The position numbers and the translations under genes were made by a program. A stretch of 64,000 nucleotides of DNA from Kibdelosporangium sp. MJ126-NF4 (GTDB lineage Bacteria; Actinomycetota; Actinomycetes; Mycobacteriales; Pseudonocardiaceae): positions 1-64,000 of the forward strand of contig NZ_CDME01000003.1 of the NCBI RefSeq assembly GCF_000826545.1. The letters are read 5' to 3'. The notes under the pieces are model-generated. The model was not told the origin of the DNA. It did not search any database and was given only the letters and a program-made list of their open reading frames with translations. This document shows, one piece after another, positions 56,465 to 64,000 of the stretch (the stretch's first letter is position 1; every line of letters begins with the position of its first letter).

Positions 56465-56990
56465 TGCGCGAAAGCGCAGGAGCACGCGCGAAAGCGCGGG
56501 GTGCGCGCGAAAGCGCGGGGGGTGCGCGCGAAAGCGCGGGGGGTGCGCGGCTTGCGCGAATGCGCGTGGTGTGCGCGTGCAATGCGCAGGGGTGTGGTTC
56601 GTGGGGTGTCCCTCCCGTATGGCCTGGGCGAAGCCATACCATGGCGTGTCGGGAGGTCGGCCTACGCGACTGGCGTGCCCGGCGCGAGGCGGTACCGATC
56701 TCCCGGCACGTCGTGGTTTCCTTTGGCAGGTCATACGGGAGGGGCGCCCCGCGCCCCCCACTTGACCCGGGAAGTCACGTGGGCTGAGCGAACCGGCGCG
56801 AGAAACGAAGAGGTCTGTGGTGTCCCTCTTGGAGGCCTGCCCGCCGGCGAGGCATCTTTTTCTTTCTCTTCCCCACACCCCACAAGACAGTCCCCACCCA
56901 ACCCGGGGGGCGTCCCTGCTCCAGTCTACCGGCAATAACCCCTGGTCAACGGGCTACCAACGAGTTGTGGACAACCGGATTCGCCGATGA
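56465..56990 (-). repeat. Intergenic repeat copy F with module P
   Basis: Minus orientation. Stem arms 56602-56660 and about 56695-56750, a tail to the left made of GCGCGAAAGCGCGGGG-type units (56468-56590), head-like GCCTGCCCGCCGGCGAGGCA near 56837-56856, and module P (56888-56984) with TGTGGACAA at 56966-56974. Near-duplicate of copy D. The interval 56431-57513 holds only F and G. Confidence 0.8.
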
Positions 56991-57072
56991 TCCCTTCGCC
57001 TCAGGGACGAGCCTATGATGCCCGCCGTGTCGGGCTTGTTCCCGACGCTCGAGTTCACTGGTGGCACGAAGA

Positions 57073-57465
57073 GAATGTCCTCGCCGGACGGCAGGCCGCC
57101 GAGAGGGGAACCAACCCGTGGTCTGTCCACCCGGTTGGCTGTGCTCACGTGACTTCCTGGGTCCAGTGGTAGAGAGGCGTGGTCGGTTCCCTCCCGTATG
57201 TCCTGCCGGAGGAAACCACGGCGTGCCGGGAGGTCGGTATCGCCTGCGCTGTGGGTTGGTTTGCGTAGGCCGACCTCCCGACACGCCGTGGTATGGCTTC
57301 GCCCAGGCCATACGGGAGGAAACCAACCACGAACCCCACCCATGCGCTATGCGCGCAAGACCTCTCGCCCGCTTGCCCGCTTTCGCGCAAGGCCGCTTAC
57401 GTGCAAGGCCGCTTACGTGCTTGCCCACTTGCGTGTTTGCTCTCTTGCGCGCAAGGCCTACCGGA
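57073..57465 (+). repeat. Intergenic repeat copy G with GCGC-rich tail
   Basis: Plus orientation, diverging from F over the same spacer as D-E. Head ATGTCCTCGCCGGACGG, stem arms 57178-57237 and 57270-57331, tail (57350-57460) of CGCAAGGCC-type units. Near-duplicate of copy E. Confidence 0.82.
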
Positions 57466-57513
57466 TTTCGCGATGGTCGTCCGTGGGTGCGGTTCGTCGT
57501 CTGTGGTCCACGT

Positions 57514-58140
57514 TCACCTCAGGCCTGTTGGCAGCAGTTGTGCCAGCCTGCGGACTGCTCTGTGCTGCAGTGCCTTGATCGCGCCCTCGTTGCGGCTCAT
57601 CAGTTTGGCCGTCTCGGCGACCGACAGGCCCTGCAGGAAGCGGAGCGCGATGCATTCTCGCTGGTCGTCGCCCAACTGCTGGATGCACTTCAGCAGTTCG
57701 GTGTTCGTGATCTTGGACAGTACCTGCTGTTCGGGGCCTGCCTGGACCGTTCGGTCGTCGTCCACCTCGGCCCTGGTCACCTCCAGCCGGAACCGGCTGG
57801 ACTTGACGTGGTCCAGCACGAGGTTGCGTGCGATCGTCACCAGCCACGCGCCCACGTCCCGGCCCTGGTAGGTCACTGAGGTGATCCGGCGCAGGGCTCT
57901 GAGGAACGTCTCGCTCGTGACGTCTTCCGCGAGCTCTCGGTCACCGACTCGGATCAGGACATACCGGTAGACAACGTCGACATAGCGCCCGTAGAGCTTG
58001 CCGAACGCCGAGGTGTCGCCGCGCTGAGCACAGTGCACCAGGTCCCAGGCCTGGCGGTGCTCGGCGTCCGGCTCCTGTTCCGAGCCGGCATCCGACCGTG
58101 CCGCGGCGCGGGAACGCGCCTGCCACGACGGTGAAGGCAT
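57514..58140 (-). CDS. ECF sigma factor, BldN-like
   Basis: A 208-aa protein starting MPSPSWQARSRA. After a short variable N-terminus, region 2 (about 38-105: VHCAQRGDTSAFGKLYGRYV, LIRVGDRELAEDVTSETFLR, DVGAWLVTIARNLVLDHVKS) and region 4 (about 140-200: QQLGDDQRECIALRFLQGLS, VAETAKLMSRNEGAIKALQH) are present. The closest known type is the Streptomyces developmental sigma factor BldN. A DUF5667 membrane protein is encoded nearby. Regulation of aerial growth or envelope genes is inferred. Confidence 0.85.
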   Translation of the reverse strand: MPSPSWQARSRAAARSDAGSEQEPDAEHRQAWDLVHCAQRGDTSAFGKLYGRYVDVVYRYVLIRVGDRELAEDVTSETFLRALRRITSVTYQGRDVGAWLVTIARNLVLDHVKSSRFRLEVTRAEVDDDRTVQAGPEQQVLSKITNTELLKCIQQLGDDQRECIALRFLQGLSVAETAKLMSRNEGAIKALQHRAVRRLAQLLPTGLR

Positions 58141-58336
58141 CGGTACTCCCTCGTCGGTTCTCTGGGCGACCGCACCGCCGCACCAGAGCCGTAACGCAGC
58201 ATACGTGTTGTTACTGCAAAGTAGGTAGCGGGTCGAAGTACTGAGGATGAGACAAAATAAGAGCACCTGCATGACGCGAGTGGGACATGCCACACTGCGT
58301 GTCGCGAGAAGGCCCCCCGATCGAAGTGAGGTTTGT

Positions 58337-59779
58337 ATGAGCGAGGCGCCGCGTAACGTGTCCGACCTGGTCGCCCTCGCGGCCGAGCAGGCTCCGGACC
58401 GCCTCGCGTTCGCCGAAGTCGCCACTGACCAGGCGCTGACCTGGGCGAAGCTGGACCGCGCGGTCAACGCTGAAGCCCGCCGCCTGCTCGACGCGGGCAT
58501 CGAGCCCGGCGACCGGATCGCCGTCCAGCTGCCCACCGGGATCGGGTTTGTCGTCGCGCTGTTCGGCGCGCTGCGCGCCGGGGCGACCGCTGTTCCGATG
58601 GCCGCTGAGCTGCCCGCCCGTGAGCGCGACCGTGTTGTGGACAGCAGTGAGCCCAAGATCGTTATCGATACGCCACCGGATCTTGACGCGACTGCCGACG
58701 CGGTGCGCGGAGCGCCAGGCGGCGAGGACATCGCCCTGCTCTGCTACACCTCCGGCACCGCAGGCACGCCCCGGGGCGTCATGCTCTCCCATCGCGCGCT
58801 GCTGGCGAACGTGCAGCAGTGCGCGTCGCTGAAGCCCGCGCCGGTCACCTCCACCGACCGTGTCCTGCTCGCGGTTCCGCTGTTCCACGCCTACGGCCTC
58901 GGCCCCGGTCTGTTCCAGGTCGCCGCGGCCGCGGCCAGCGCCGTCCTGATGGACCACTTCAGTGTCGAACCCGCGCTCAAGGCGTGTGAGGAGTTCCGGA
59001 TCACCGCGATCGTCGGCGTGCCGCCGATGTACCAGGCGTTCGCGCAGGTTCCGGCCGAGCGCCTGGCCCAGGCCCTGGCCACACTGCGGCTGCTGACCTC
59101 CGGCGCGGCGCCGCTGGAGCCCAGCGTGCTCGTGGCGATGCACCAGGCGACCGGCCTCAACGTCTACGAGGGCTACGGCCTGACCGAGACCGGCCCGGTG
59201 CTGACCTGGACCCTCGTCGGCGGGGTCGCGAAGCCGGGGTCGGTCGGACGTCCGCTGCCCGGCGTCGAACTCCGGCTGGTCGACAGCGACGGCACGCCCG
59301 GCGACGACGAGGACGAAGGCGACGCGGGCGTCGTGTCCGTCCGCGGCCCCAACCTGTTCAGCGGCTACTGGCCGGACCGTTCGCACGGCCCGGACTCCGA
59401 CGGCTGGTTCCGCACCGGCGACGTCGGCTACCTGGACGACGACGGCGACCTGCACCTCGTCGACCGCGCCAACGACCTGATCATCGTCAACGGCTTCAAC
59501 GTCTACCCGCACGAGGTCGAGCAGGTCCTCAGCGAACTGTCCGAGGTTGCCGAGGCAGCGGCGGTCGGTGTCCCCGACGAGCGCGCGGGCGAGCGCGTCA
59601 AGGCCGTCCTCGTCCTGCGTGAGGGCGCGGGGCTGACTGAGGACCAGGTGCGCGAGCACTGCGCCGCGCGCCTGGCGAAGTTCAAGGTCCCCGGGCCCGT
59701 CGAGTTCGTCACCACGCTGCCGCACTCGATCACCGGCAAGCTGCGGCGCGCGTCGCTGCGCCAGGCCGATAGCGTGTGA
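58337..59779 (+). CDS. AMP-forming acyl-CoA synthetase/ligase
   Basis: A 480-aa ANL-superfamily enzyme starting MSEAPRNVSDLV. Signatures are LLCYTSGTAGTPRGVMLSHR (P-loop-like A3), YEGYGLTETGPVLTW (A5), GWFRTGDVGYLDDDGDLHLV (A7), DRANDLIIVNGFNVYPHEVE (A8) and the C-terminal catalytic Lys in PHSITGKLRRASL (A10). It activates a carboxylic acid, probably a fatty acid, as the acyl-adenylate and acyl-CoA. Acid specificity cannot be set. GTGA overlap with the glutaredoxin gene. Confidence 0.92.
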   Translation: MSEAPRNVSDLVALAAEQAPDRLAFAEVATDQALTWAKLDRAVNAEARRLLDAGIEPGDRIAVQLPTGIGFVVALFGALRAGATAVPMAAELPARERDRVVDSSEPKIVIDTPPDLDATADAVRGAPGGEDIALLCYTSGTAGTPRGVMLSHRALLANVQQCASLKPAPVTSTDRVLLAVPLFHAYGLGPGLFQVAAAAASAVLMDHFSVEPALKACEEFRITAIVGVPPMYQAFAQVPAERLAQALATLRLLTSGAAPLEPSVLVAMHQATGLNVYEGYGLTETGPVLTWTLVGGVAKPGSVGRPLPGVELRLVDSDGTPGDDEDEGDAGVVSVRGPNLFSGYWPDRSHGPDSDGWFRTGDVGYLDDDGDLHLVDRANDLIIVNGFNVYPHEVEQVLSELSEVAEAAAVGVPDERAGERVKAVLVLREGAGLTEDQVREHCAARLAKFKVPGPVEFVTTLPHSITGKLRRASLRQADSV

Positions 59780-60024
59780 CCGTGGCACATGTGACCGTGA
59801 TGACCAGGGAAGGCTGTCACGCCTGCGAGATCGCCGAGGCTGACATCGCGCGTATCTGCGGTGAGCTCGGCGCGACCTGGTCGGCTGAGGACGTCGACGG
59901 GGACCCGGAACTGCGCGCCGAGTACGGCGACCGAGTCCCCGTCATCCTGATCGACGGAGCGGAACACGGGTACTGGAAGGTCGAGGAGCCGCGACTGCGT
60001 GCCGCGCTCAGCAGTTCAACATGA
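59776..60024 (+). CDS. Glutaredoxin-like protein (Rv0508-like)
   Basis: An 82-aa thioredoxin-fold protein: VMTREGCHACEIAEADIARI has the CHAC (CxxC) redox site, VPVILIDGAEHGYWKVEEPR the cis-Pro loop (Pro following Val). The GTG start overlaps the ligase stop. It probably reduces disulfides with mycothiol or thioredoxin reductase. It corresponds to Rv0508, which also precedes the hem genes in mycobacteria. Its last 17 bases overlap the convergent broken gene. Confidence 0.87.
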   Translation: MTVAHVTVMTREGCHACEIAEADIARICGELGATWSAEDVDGDPELRAEYGDRVPVILIDGAEHGYWKVEEPRLRAALSSST

Positions 60025-60722
60025 GGTCGTCGAACCGTTTTTCGGCCTCGGCCTCACTGAACGCCCCTTGTGCGAAGCGCTTGGCGCTGTCCAGGCATGG
60101 TTTGACGTTCTCCATGTCCCGCTGAGCCCGCTGCTTCTCCGTGTCGGCTTGGGACCGTGCCTGCTGCGCGCTCCTGAGCTCGTCCGCGGTCTTGGTCAGG
60201 TTGGCGCGCACGGTTTCCAGCTCGCTGGTCGTTCCCTTGTGGTCACCCTGCTCGACGAGCCAGAGCGTGGCGAACGCGCCCGTGCCGAGGAAGAAGACGA
60301 TCGCGAGCACGCTCAGCACAGTCGTGAGCCGGTTGCGCGGCCTGGACGCCGGACCGGGTACGGAAGGTGGTTGCGCCGCAAAGGGACCGCTCGGCGGACC
60401 GAGCACAGGAGACGGTTGTGCTGCGAACGGGCCGCTTGGTGGGCCCTTGTGTGGGAGTGGCTTGTGCTGTGAGCAGGTCGCTCGGCGGGCCGAGCACCGG
60501 GATCGGCTGGCTGGTCGGGAACTGTGCTGTGGGGCCGGATCCGGGTACTGGGCCGACTTCCGCGACCGGCGTGGCCTGGTCGTGGACCGGGCTGTGCTCG
60601 GGCTGTGTCCGCTCTTCGGCGGACTGGTAGTCGCTCGTCGGCAACACCGCAGCCGGGAACTGCTGGCCCGGAAACGGCGCCGGTTCTTCGGGGACCGGTG
60701 GCCGGTCGTTGTTGTCTGTCAT
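60008..60722 (-). pseudogene. Proline-rich single-pass membrane protein, frameshifted
   Basis: The N-terminal frame starts at the ATG ending at 60722 (MTDNNDRPPVPEEPAPFPGQ) and reads a Pro/Gln/Ser-rich region up to about 60450; the rest is in another frame: GPPSGPFAAQPSPV and a second near-copy LGPPSGPFAAQPPSV, a transmembrane helix (VLSVLAIVFFLGTGAFATLW) and a coiled coil (LRSAQQARSQADTEKQRAQR). Comparing the repeated units shows one extra base near 60431-60460. Total length is one more than a multiple of three, as a single insertion would give. Either a recent pseudogene or a sequencing error. Function unknown. Confidence 0.72.
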
Positions 60723-61083
60723 GTCCGCCCCTGGTTTTCGGTACACGGCCCGTAGCGGGCGTCCTCGCAGCTTCGCGCCGAACTGCGGAATCAGTATCGC
60801 TTTCCCGTCGAGCCGAATATCGGCCCGGCTTCCGGAACTCGCAGCGGCTGCGACAAGCCGCTCGGCGGCTGCTCCGTTCGGCCAGTCGCGGTGCGCCGAA
60901 CGCCATGGCGGCAGGGAAAGCTCCACCACGGCGAGCAGCCTTCCTGCCTGACTCCGGCCCGTGGAACATCGCGATGTCAAACCTTCGCGCGTGGTGTCGT
61001 CCGAGGGGGCGAAAACGTAACGGAGTTCTTACCGCTTGGGCTGGGACGTGCGATCCACCGGCCCAAGGCGTCGAATAGGGAGT

Positions 61084-62589
61084 GTGGAGAACTCTGACAC
61101 CCGACTGTCCGCAGGACGCGCGATCTGGGCGGGCATTCTCGGGGTGGTGGCCGCCCTGGCGGTCGGGCACCTCGTGGCCGGGCTGCTCGACGGCAACGCG
61201 TCGCCGTTCCTCGCGGTCGGCAACACCGCGATCGACCAGACCCCGGCGCCCGTGAAGGACTGGGCGATCGCCACCTTCGGCACCGCCGACAAGGCCGTGC
61301 TGCTGAGCGGCATGGCCGTGGTTCTGCTCGGCCTCGCCGCGCTGGCCGGTCTCATGTCACGCAGAAGCCCGGCGCCGGGGACCGTGCTCGCCGTCGTCGT
61401 CGGCGGGCTGGGCCTGATCGCGGTGATGGTCCGCCCGGACCTCGGCCAGTTGGCCATCCTCGCGCCGCTGGCGAGCCTGTTCGCGGGTGTCGGGGTGTTC
61501 CGACTGATGCACCGGCTCGCCCGGCCGCCGCTGGAGTCGGCCGAACGACGCAGGTTCCTGCAGACCTCAGCCGGTGTCGTCGCCGGAGTGGGCCTCGCCG
61601 GTCTGGGCGGTCAACTGCTCGGCAACCGGACCGACGTCGACGGATCCCGCGCCGCGATCGGCACACTGACACCGGCCCAGCCCGCACCGCAACTGCCCGC
61701 AAGTGCGGATTTCGTCCCGCGAACACCGCGATTCATCACATCCAACCGGGACTTCTACCGCATCGACACGGCACTGAGCGTGCCGAAAGTGCTCGCCGAG
61801 GACTGGGTGCTGCGCGTGCACGGCGGCGTCGACAAGGAGCTGACCCTCCGCTACGAGGACATCCGCCGCATGCCGTTGGTCGAGCGGACCGTGACGCTCG
61901 CGTGCGTCTCCAACGAGGTCGGCGGCGACCTGATCTCGACGTCGAACTTCATCGGTGTGCCACTGAAGGACGTCCTCGCCCCTGCGGGCGTGAAACCGGG
62001 CGCCGACCAGCTGTTCTCCACCAGCGCGGACGGCTGGACCTGCGGAACCCCGGTCGCGGACATCATGGAACGCGGCCTGCTCGCGATCGGGATGAACGGC
62101 GAGCCACTCCCCGTCGAGCACGGCTTCCCCGCTCGAATGGTGGTTCCTGGCCTCTACGGCTACGTCTCGGCGACGAAGTGGGTGGTGGACATGGAGTTCA
62201 CCCGTTTCGCGGACAAGTCGGCCTACTGGCTCAAACGAGGCTGGGCCGAGCGGGGGCCGATCAAGACCCAGTCCCGCATCGACACGCCGAAGGGGACCGC
62301 GCGGGCCGGGAAGGTGACTGTCGCCGGGGTGGCTTGGGCACAGACGCGCGGTGTGACGAAGGTGGAGGTTCGGGCTGACGGTGGGGAATGGATTCCGGCT
62401 CGGCTGGCAGCTGAGGTGAACCTTGACACGTGGCGCATGTGGGAGGCCGAGTTGGATTTGGCGCCGGGTGAGCGAACCGTCGAATGTCGGGCGACTGACC
62501 GGACGGGGTACACGCAGACGAACGAGATCGCCTTGCCCGCTCCTGATGGCGCGACCGGCTGGCACAGCGTGACTGTCAGCGTGAGTTGA
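61084..62589 (+). CDS. Membrane-anchored molybdopterin oxidoreductase (sulfite-oxidase fold)
   Basis: A 501-aa protein (GTG start). Four or five N-terminal hydrophobic segments (about 10-150) precede a Tat-like RRRFLQTSAGVVAGVGLAGL segment, then a sulfite oxidase-type molybdopterin domain (about 205-400) with LRVHGGVDKELTLRYEDIRR, the Mo-ligand Cys in VTLACVSNEVGGDLISTSNF, and HGFPARMVVPGLYGYVSATK, and a C-terminal immunoglobulin-like dimerisation domain (GKVTVAGVAWAQTRGVTKVE). YedY/SorT-type enzymes reduce sulfoxides or oxidise sulfite. Substrate unknown. Its last codons form the first unit of a 29-bp minisatellite. Confidence 0.88.
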   Translation: MENSDTRLSAGRAIWAGILGVVAALAVGHLVAGLLDGNASPFLAVGNTAIDQTPAPVKDWAIATFGTADKAVLLSGMAVVLLGLAALAGLMSRRSPAPGTVLAVVVGGLGLIAVMVRPDLGQLAILAPLASLFAGVGVFRLMHRLARPPLESAERRRFLQTSAGVVAGVGLAGLGGQLLGNRTDVDGSRAAIGTLTPAQPAPQLPASADFVPRTPRFITSNRDFYRIDTALSVPKVLAEDWVLRVHGGVDKELTLRYEDIRRMPLVERTVTLACVSNEVGGDLISTSNFIGVPLKDVLAPAGVKPGADQLFSTSADGWTCGTPVADIMERGLLAIGMNGEPLPVEHGFPARMVVPGLYGYVSATKWVVDMEFTRFADKSAYWLKRGWAERGPIKTQSRIDTPKGTARAGKVTVAGVAWAQTRGVTKVEVRADGGEWIPARLAAEVNLDTWRMWEAELDLAPGERTVECRATDRTGYTQTNEIALPAPDGATGWHSVTVSVS

Positions 62590-62814
62590 TCAACACCGTG
62601 GCTGTCGGTGTGGGTTGGCCAATAGCCGTGCCTGTCGGCGTGGGCCGACCAACAGCGTGACTACCAACGTGGGCCGACCAATAGCGTGACTACCAGCGTG
62701 GGCCGATCAACAGCGTGATTGTCAGCGGGGGTTGACCAACAGCAGTGCCTGTCGGGCGTGGGTCTGACCGACAGCGTGACCATCGGCGTGGGTCACGTGA
62801 GCTGACCGACACCC
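62569..62814 (+). repeat. 29-bp tandem repeat (8 units) at the oxidoreductase 3' end
   Basis: Units start at 62569, 62598, 62628, 62657, 62686, 62715, 62745 and 62776 and are 29-31 bp (the last about 39), with a form such as GTGACTACCAACGTGGGCCG then ACCAACAGC. Unit one contains the gene's last codons and stop (GTCAGCGTGAGTTGA), so the array probably grew from the end of the gene. Beyond the array, 62815-62847 holds nothing recognised. Confidence 0.85.
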
Positions 62815-62847
62815 AGGCGAGTGAATTCCGGCCGAAGTAACCATCGT

Positions 62848-63370
62848 CAAATCCTGTTGTCCACAACCCGCCAGTAACCCGTTGACCAGGCCTTATTGCC
62901 TGTAGACTGGAGCAGGGACGCCCCCCGGGTTGGGTGGGGGACTGTCTTAGGGGTGGGGGCGCCGAAAGTCACGTATTCGTGTGTCCGGTGGTCCGTCGGG
63001 TTGCCCGACTGGTCGCCGCGTCCTTGGCTTCCAAGCTTTCGCGGGAGCTATGTCCGTCGCTCTGGTGTTTGGTGTGGTTCGAGACAGGTCCTCGCCGGAC
63101 GGCAGGCCGCCAAAAGGGGAACACAGGATCTGGAGCCATGGGCTCGTCGTTCTAGTGTTTTTGTGGGTCGGGTGGTGGCGGGTGTGTGCCCTTCCGTATG
63201 GCCGGAGGAAACCACAACGGGTCAAGAGGTCGGTAGGGCCTGCGCTGTGGGTCGGTTTGGGTGGGCCGACCTCCTGACCCGTTGTGGTTTGGCTGCGCCC
63301 AGGCCATACGGAAGGGAACACACCCGAAGACCACCTATGCGCTTGCGCGCGGGCCGCTCGGTGGTGGACG
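62848..63370 (+). repeat. Intergenic repeat copy H with module P
   Basis: Plus orientation. Module P (62848-62941) has TTGTCCACA at 62857-62865; head GACAGGTCCTCGCCGGACGG near 63084-63103; stem arms 63180-63233 and 63266-63325 of the CCTTCCGTATGG subtype (the left arm has a 4-base deletion relative to B); tail starts GCGCTTGCGCGCGGGCC. The only copy between genes reading in the same direction. Confidence 0.82.
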
Positions 63371-63392
63371 TTTCGTGACCGGCTGAACACTG

Positions 63393-63470
63393 GTGGTGCT
63401 GGGGCTGGGCCTCGTGATGCCTGGTGTGCTGGCTGTCTTCTTCCTGTGGTTGCTGCTCTGGAAACGTTGA
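63393..63470 (+). CDS. Possible 25-aa hydrophobic peptide
   Basis: A GTG-started frame encoding VVLGLGLVMPGVLAVFFLWL then LLWKR, a single membrane span with a basic C-terminus. No good ribosome-binding site is visible. A GC-rich hairpin (about 63499-63525) follows. It lies between repeat H and rex and may be chance; 63471-63599 otherwise holds the rex promoter region. Confidence 0.3.
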   Translation: MVLGLGLVMPGVLAVFFLWLLLWKR

Positions 63471-63599
63471 TTTGTTGCTGTAGTCCGTCAGGTCACATTC
63501 CCCGATCGGCTCGGTCGGGGGATGCTTGCCTGGTGTGGGCTGTGGGCGTCTTGTCGACGGGACGCGGTGTGAACCGCGTCAGGCCCGGTTCCAGCGACT

Positions 63600-63617
63600 T
63601 TGTGCATTCGTTCACAA
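63600..63617. promoter_or_regulatory. Rex operator (ROP) site
   Basis: TTGTGCATTCGTTCACAA matches the Rex consensus TTGTGAANNNNTTCACAA with one mismatch in the left half. It lies 87 bp upstream of the rex start codon, fitting autoregulation by NADH/NAD-sensing Rex as known in Streptomyces. Confidence 0.88.
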
Positions 63618-63703
63618 GTGGCTACCGTAAGCACATCACCCCGGACGCCTTCCAGTCTCCGGTGGTTGTGCGATCAGTCCGGGTTTCGGTGAGGAGTATC
63701 AGC

Positions 63704-64000
63704 GTGGCGGCAGCGCGTGGGCAGCGTGGCGGTGACCGGGATGTTCCTGCCGCACCCAACGCAGCCGAAGTCACCATGCCGATTCCTCCCATCTCCGACG
63801 CTCCCATGCAGCGGGCGCGGGCGATTCCCGAGGCCGCCGTCGCGCGGCTGGCTGTCTACCTTCGTGTTCTCTCCGGTATGGCTGAGCAGGGCATCGGTAC
63901 TCTTTCGAGCGAGGAGTTGGCCGCCGCTGCCGGTGTGAACTCCGCCAAGCTGCGCAAGGACCTCTCGTACATCGGTTCGTACGGCACTCGGGGCGTCGGG
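63704..64000 (+). CDS. rex: Redox-sensing transcriptional repressor Rex, N-terminal part
   Basis: An open frame running off the window end (99 codons shown). It starts at a GTG with GAGGAG 7 nt upstream. Residues about 40-99 match the Rex winged helix: AIPEAAVARLAVYLRVLSGM, TLSSEELAAAAGVNSAKLRK, DLSYIGSYGTRGVG. The N-terminal 35 residues are a variable, disordered extension typical of actinobacteria. Rex senses the NADH/NAD ratio and represses respiratory genes; hemA-type genes normally follow in actinobacteria, beyond this window. Confidence 0.93.
   Translation, partial: MAAARGQRGGDRDVPAAPNAAEVTMPIPPISDAPMQRARAIPEAAVARLAVYLRVLSGMAEQGIGTLSSEELAAAAGVNSAKLRKDLSYIGSYGTRGVG

Noticed and set aside
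62569..62814. Possible CRISPR array, because the units are 29 bp
   Set aside because: Units follow each other directly with no unique spacers, differ in sequence, and no cas genes are present.

Overview
This is a chromosomal window from a high-GC actinobacterium, most likely of the Pseudonocardiales (Amycolatopsis/Kibdelosporangium/Lentzea type; the genus is not decided). The reasons are strong GC bias in third codon positions, many GTG starts and ATGA/GTGA stop-start overlaps, a mycothiol pathway (mshA and a mycothiol-dependent isomerase-type enzyme), bldC, a BldN-type sigma factor, and gene order matching the mycobacterial Rv0474-Rv0508 block: hbhA and its XRE neighbour, a DUF2516 gene, murB, an L,D-transpeptidase, mshA, a YbjN gene, gpmA, senX3-regX3, ppx, a proline-rich membrane protein, a sugar-phosphate-isomerase-like gene, proC, bldC, ribosomal bS22, an epimerase, an acyltransferase, a HAD phosphatase and a glutaredoxin.

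Layout. 1-1730: an IS4-family element with a frameshifted transposase. 2181-5131: an ECF-type sigma factor translationally coupled to a TPR-CHAT protease-like protein. 5109-11083: an aminotransferase, a DUF445 membrane protein and a PadR-ABC-FtsX efflux operon. 11081-12703: an AbiE-type (type IV) toxin-antitoxin module bracketed by 33-bp direct repeats. 12683-19538: an acetyltransferase, a PhyH dioxygenase, a regulator-transporter-SDR operon and two zinc-ribbon proteins. 20086-21575: an IS110-family element. 21987-30875: hbhA operon, small metabolic genes and a second ECF system. 32073-55470: the conserved cell-wall, mycothiol, phosphate-sensing and proline block. 55498-60722: a HAD phosphatase, a BldN-like sigma factor (its probable DUF5667 anti-sigma lies just before), an AMP-forming ligase and a broken proline-rich gene. 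61084-64000: a molybdopterin oxidoreductase, a 29-bp minisatellite and the start of rex with its operator.

The most unusual feature is a family of modular intergenic repeats, eight copies called A-H here. Each has a conserved head, a two-armed stem of about 60 nt per arm whose arms co-vary between subtypes, and a GCGC-rich tail; some also carry an 85-90 bp end module (P) with a perfect DnaA-box-like TTGTCCACA. Copies sit mostly between convergent genes. Both insertion sequences in the window have landed inside copies.

The IS110 element interrupts copy C. Its long non-coding left end contains short sequences that match, flush to the junctions, both target flanks and both element ends. That is the layout expected of a target-specifying bridge RNA, so this element appears to be programmed to insert into the host's own repeat family.
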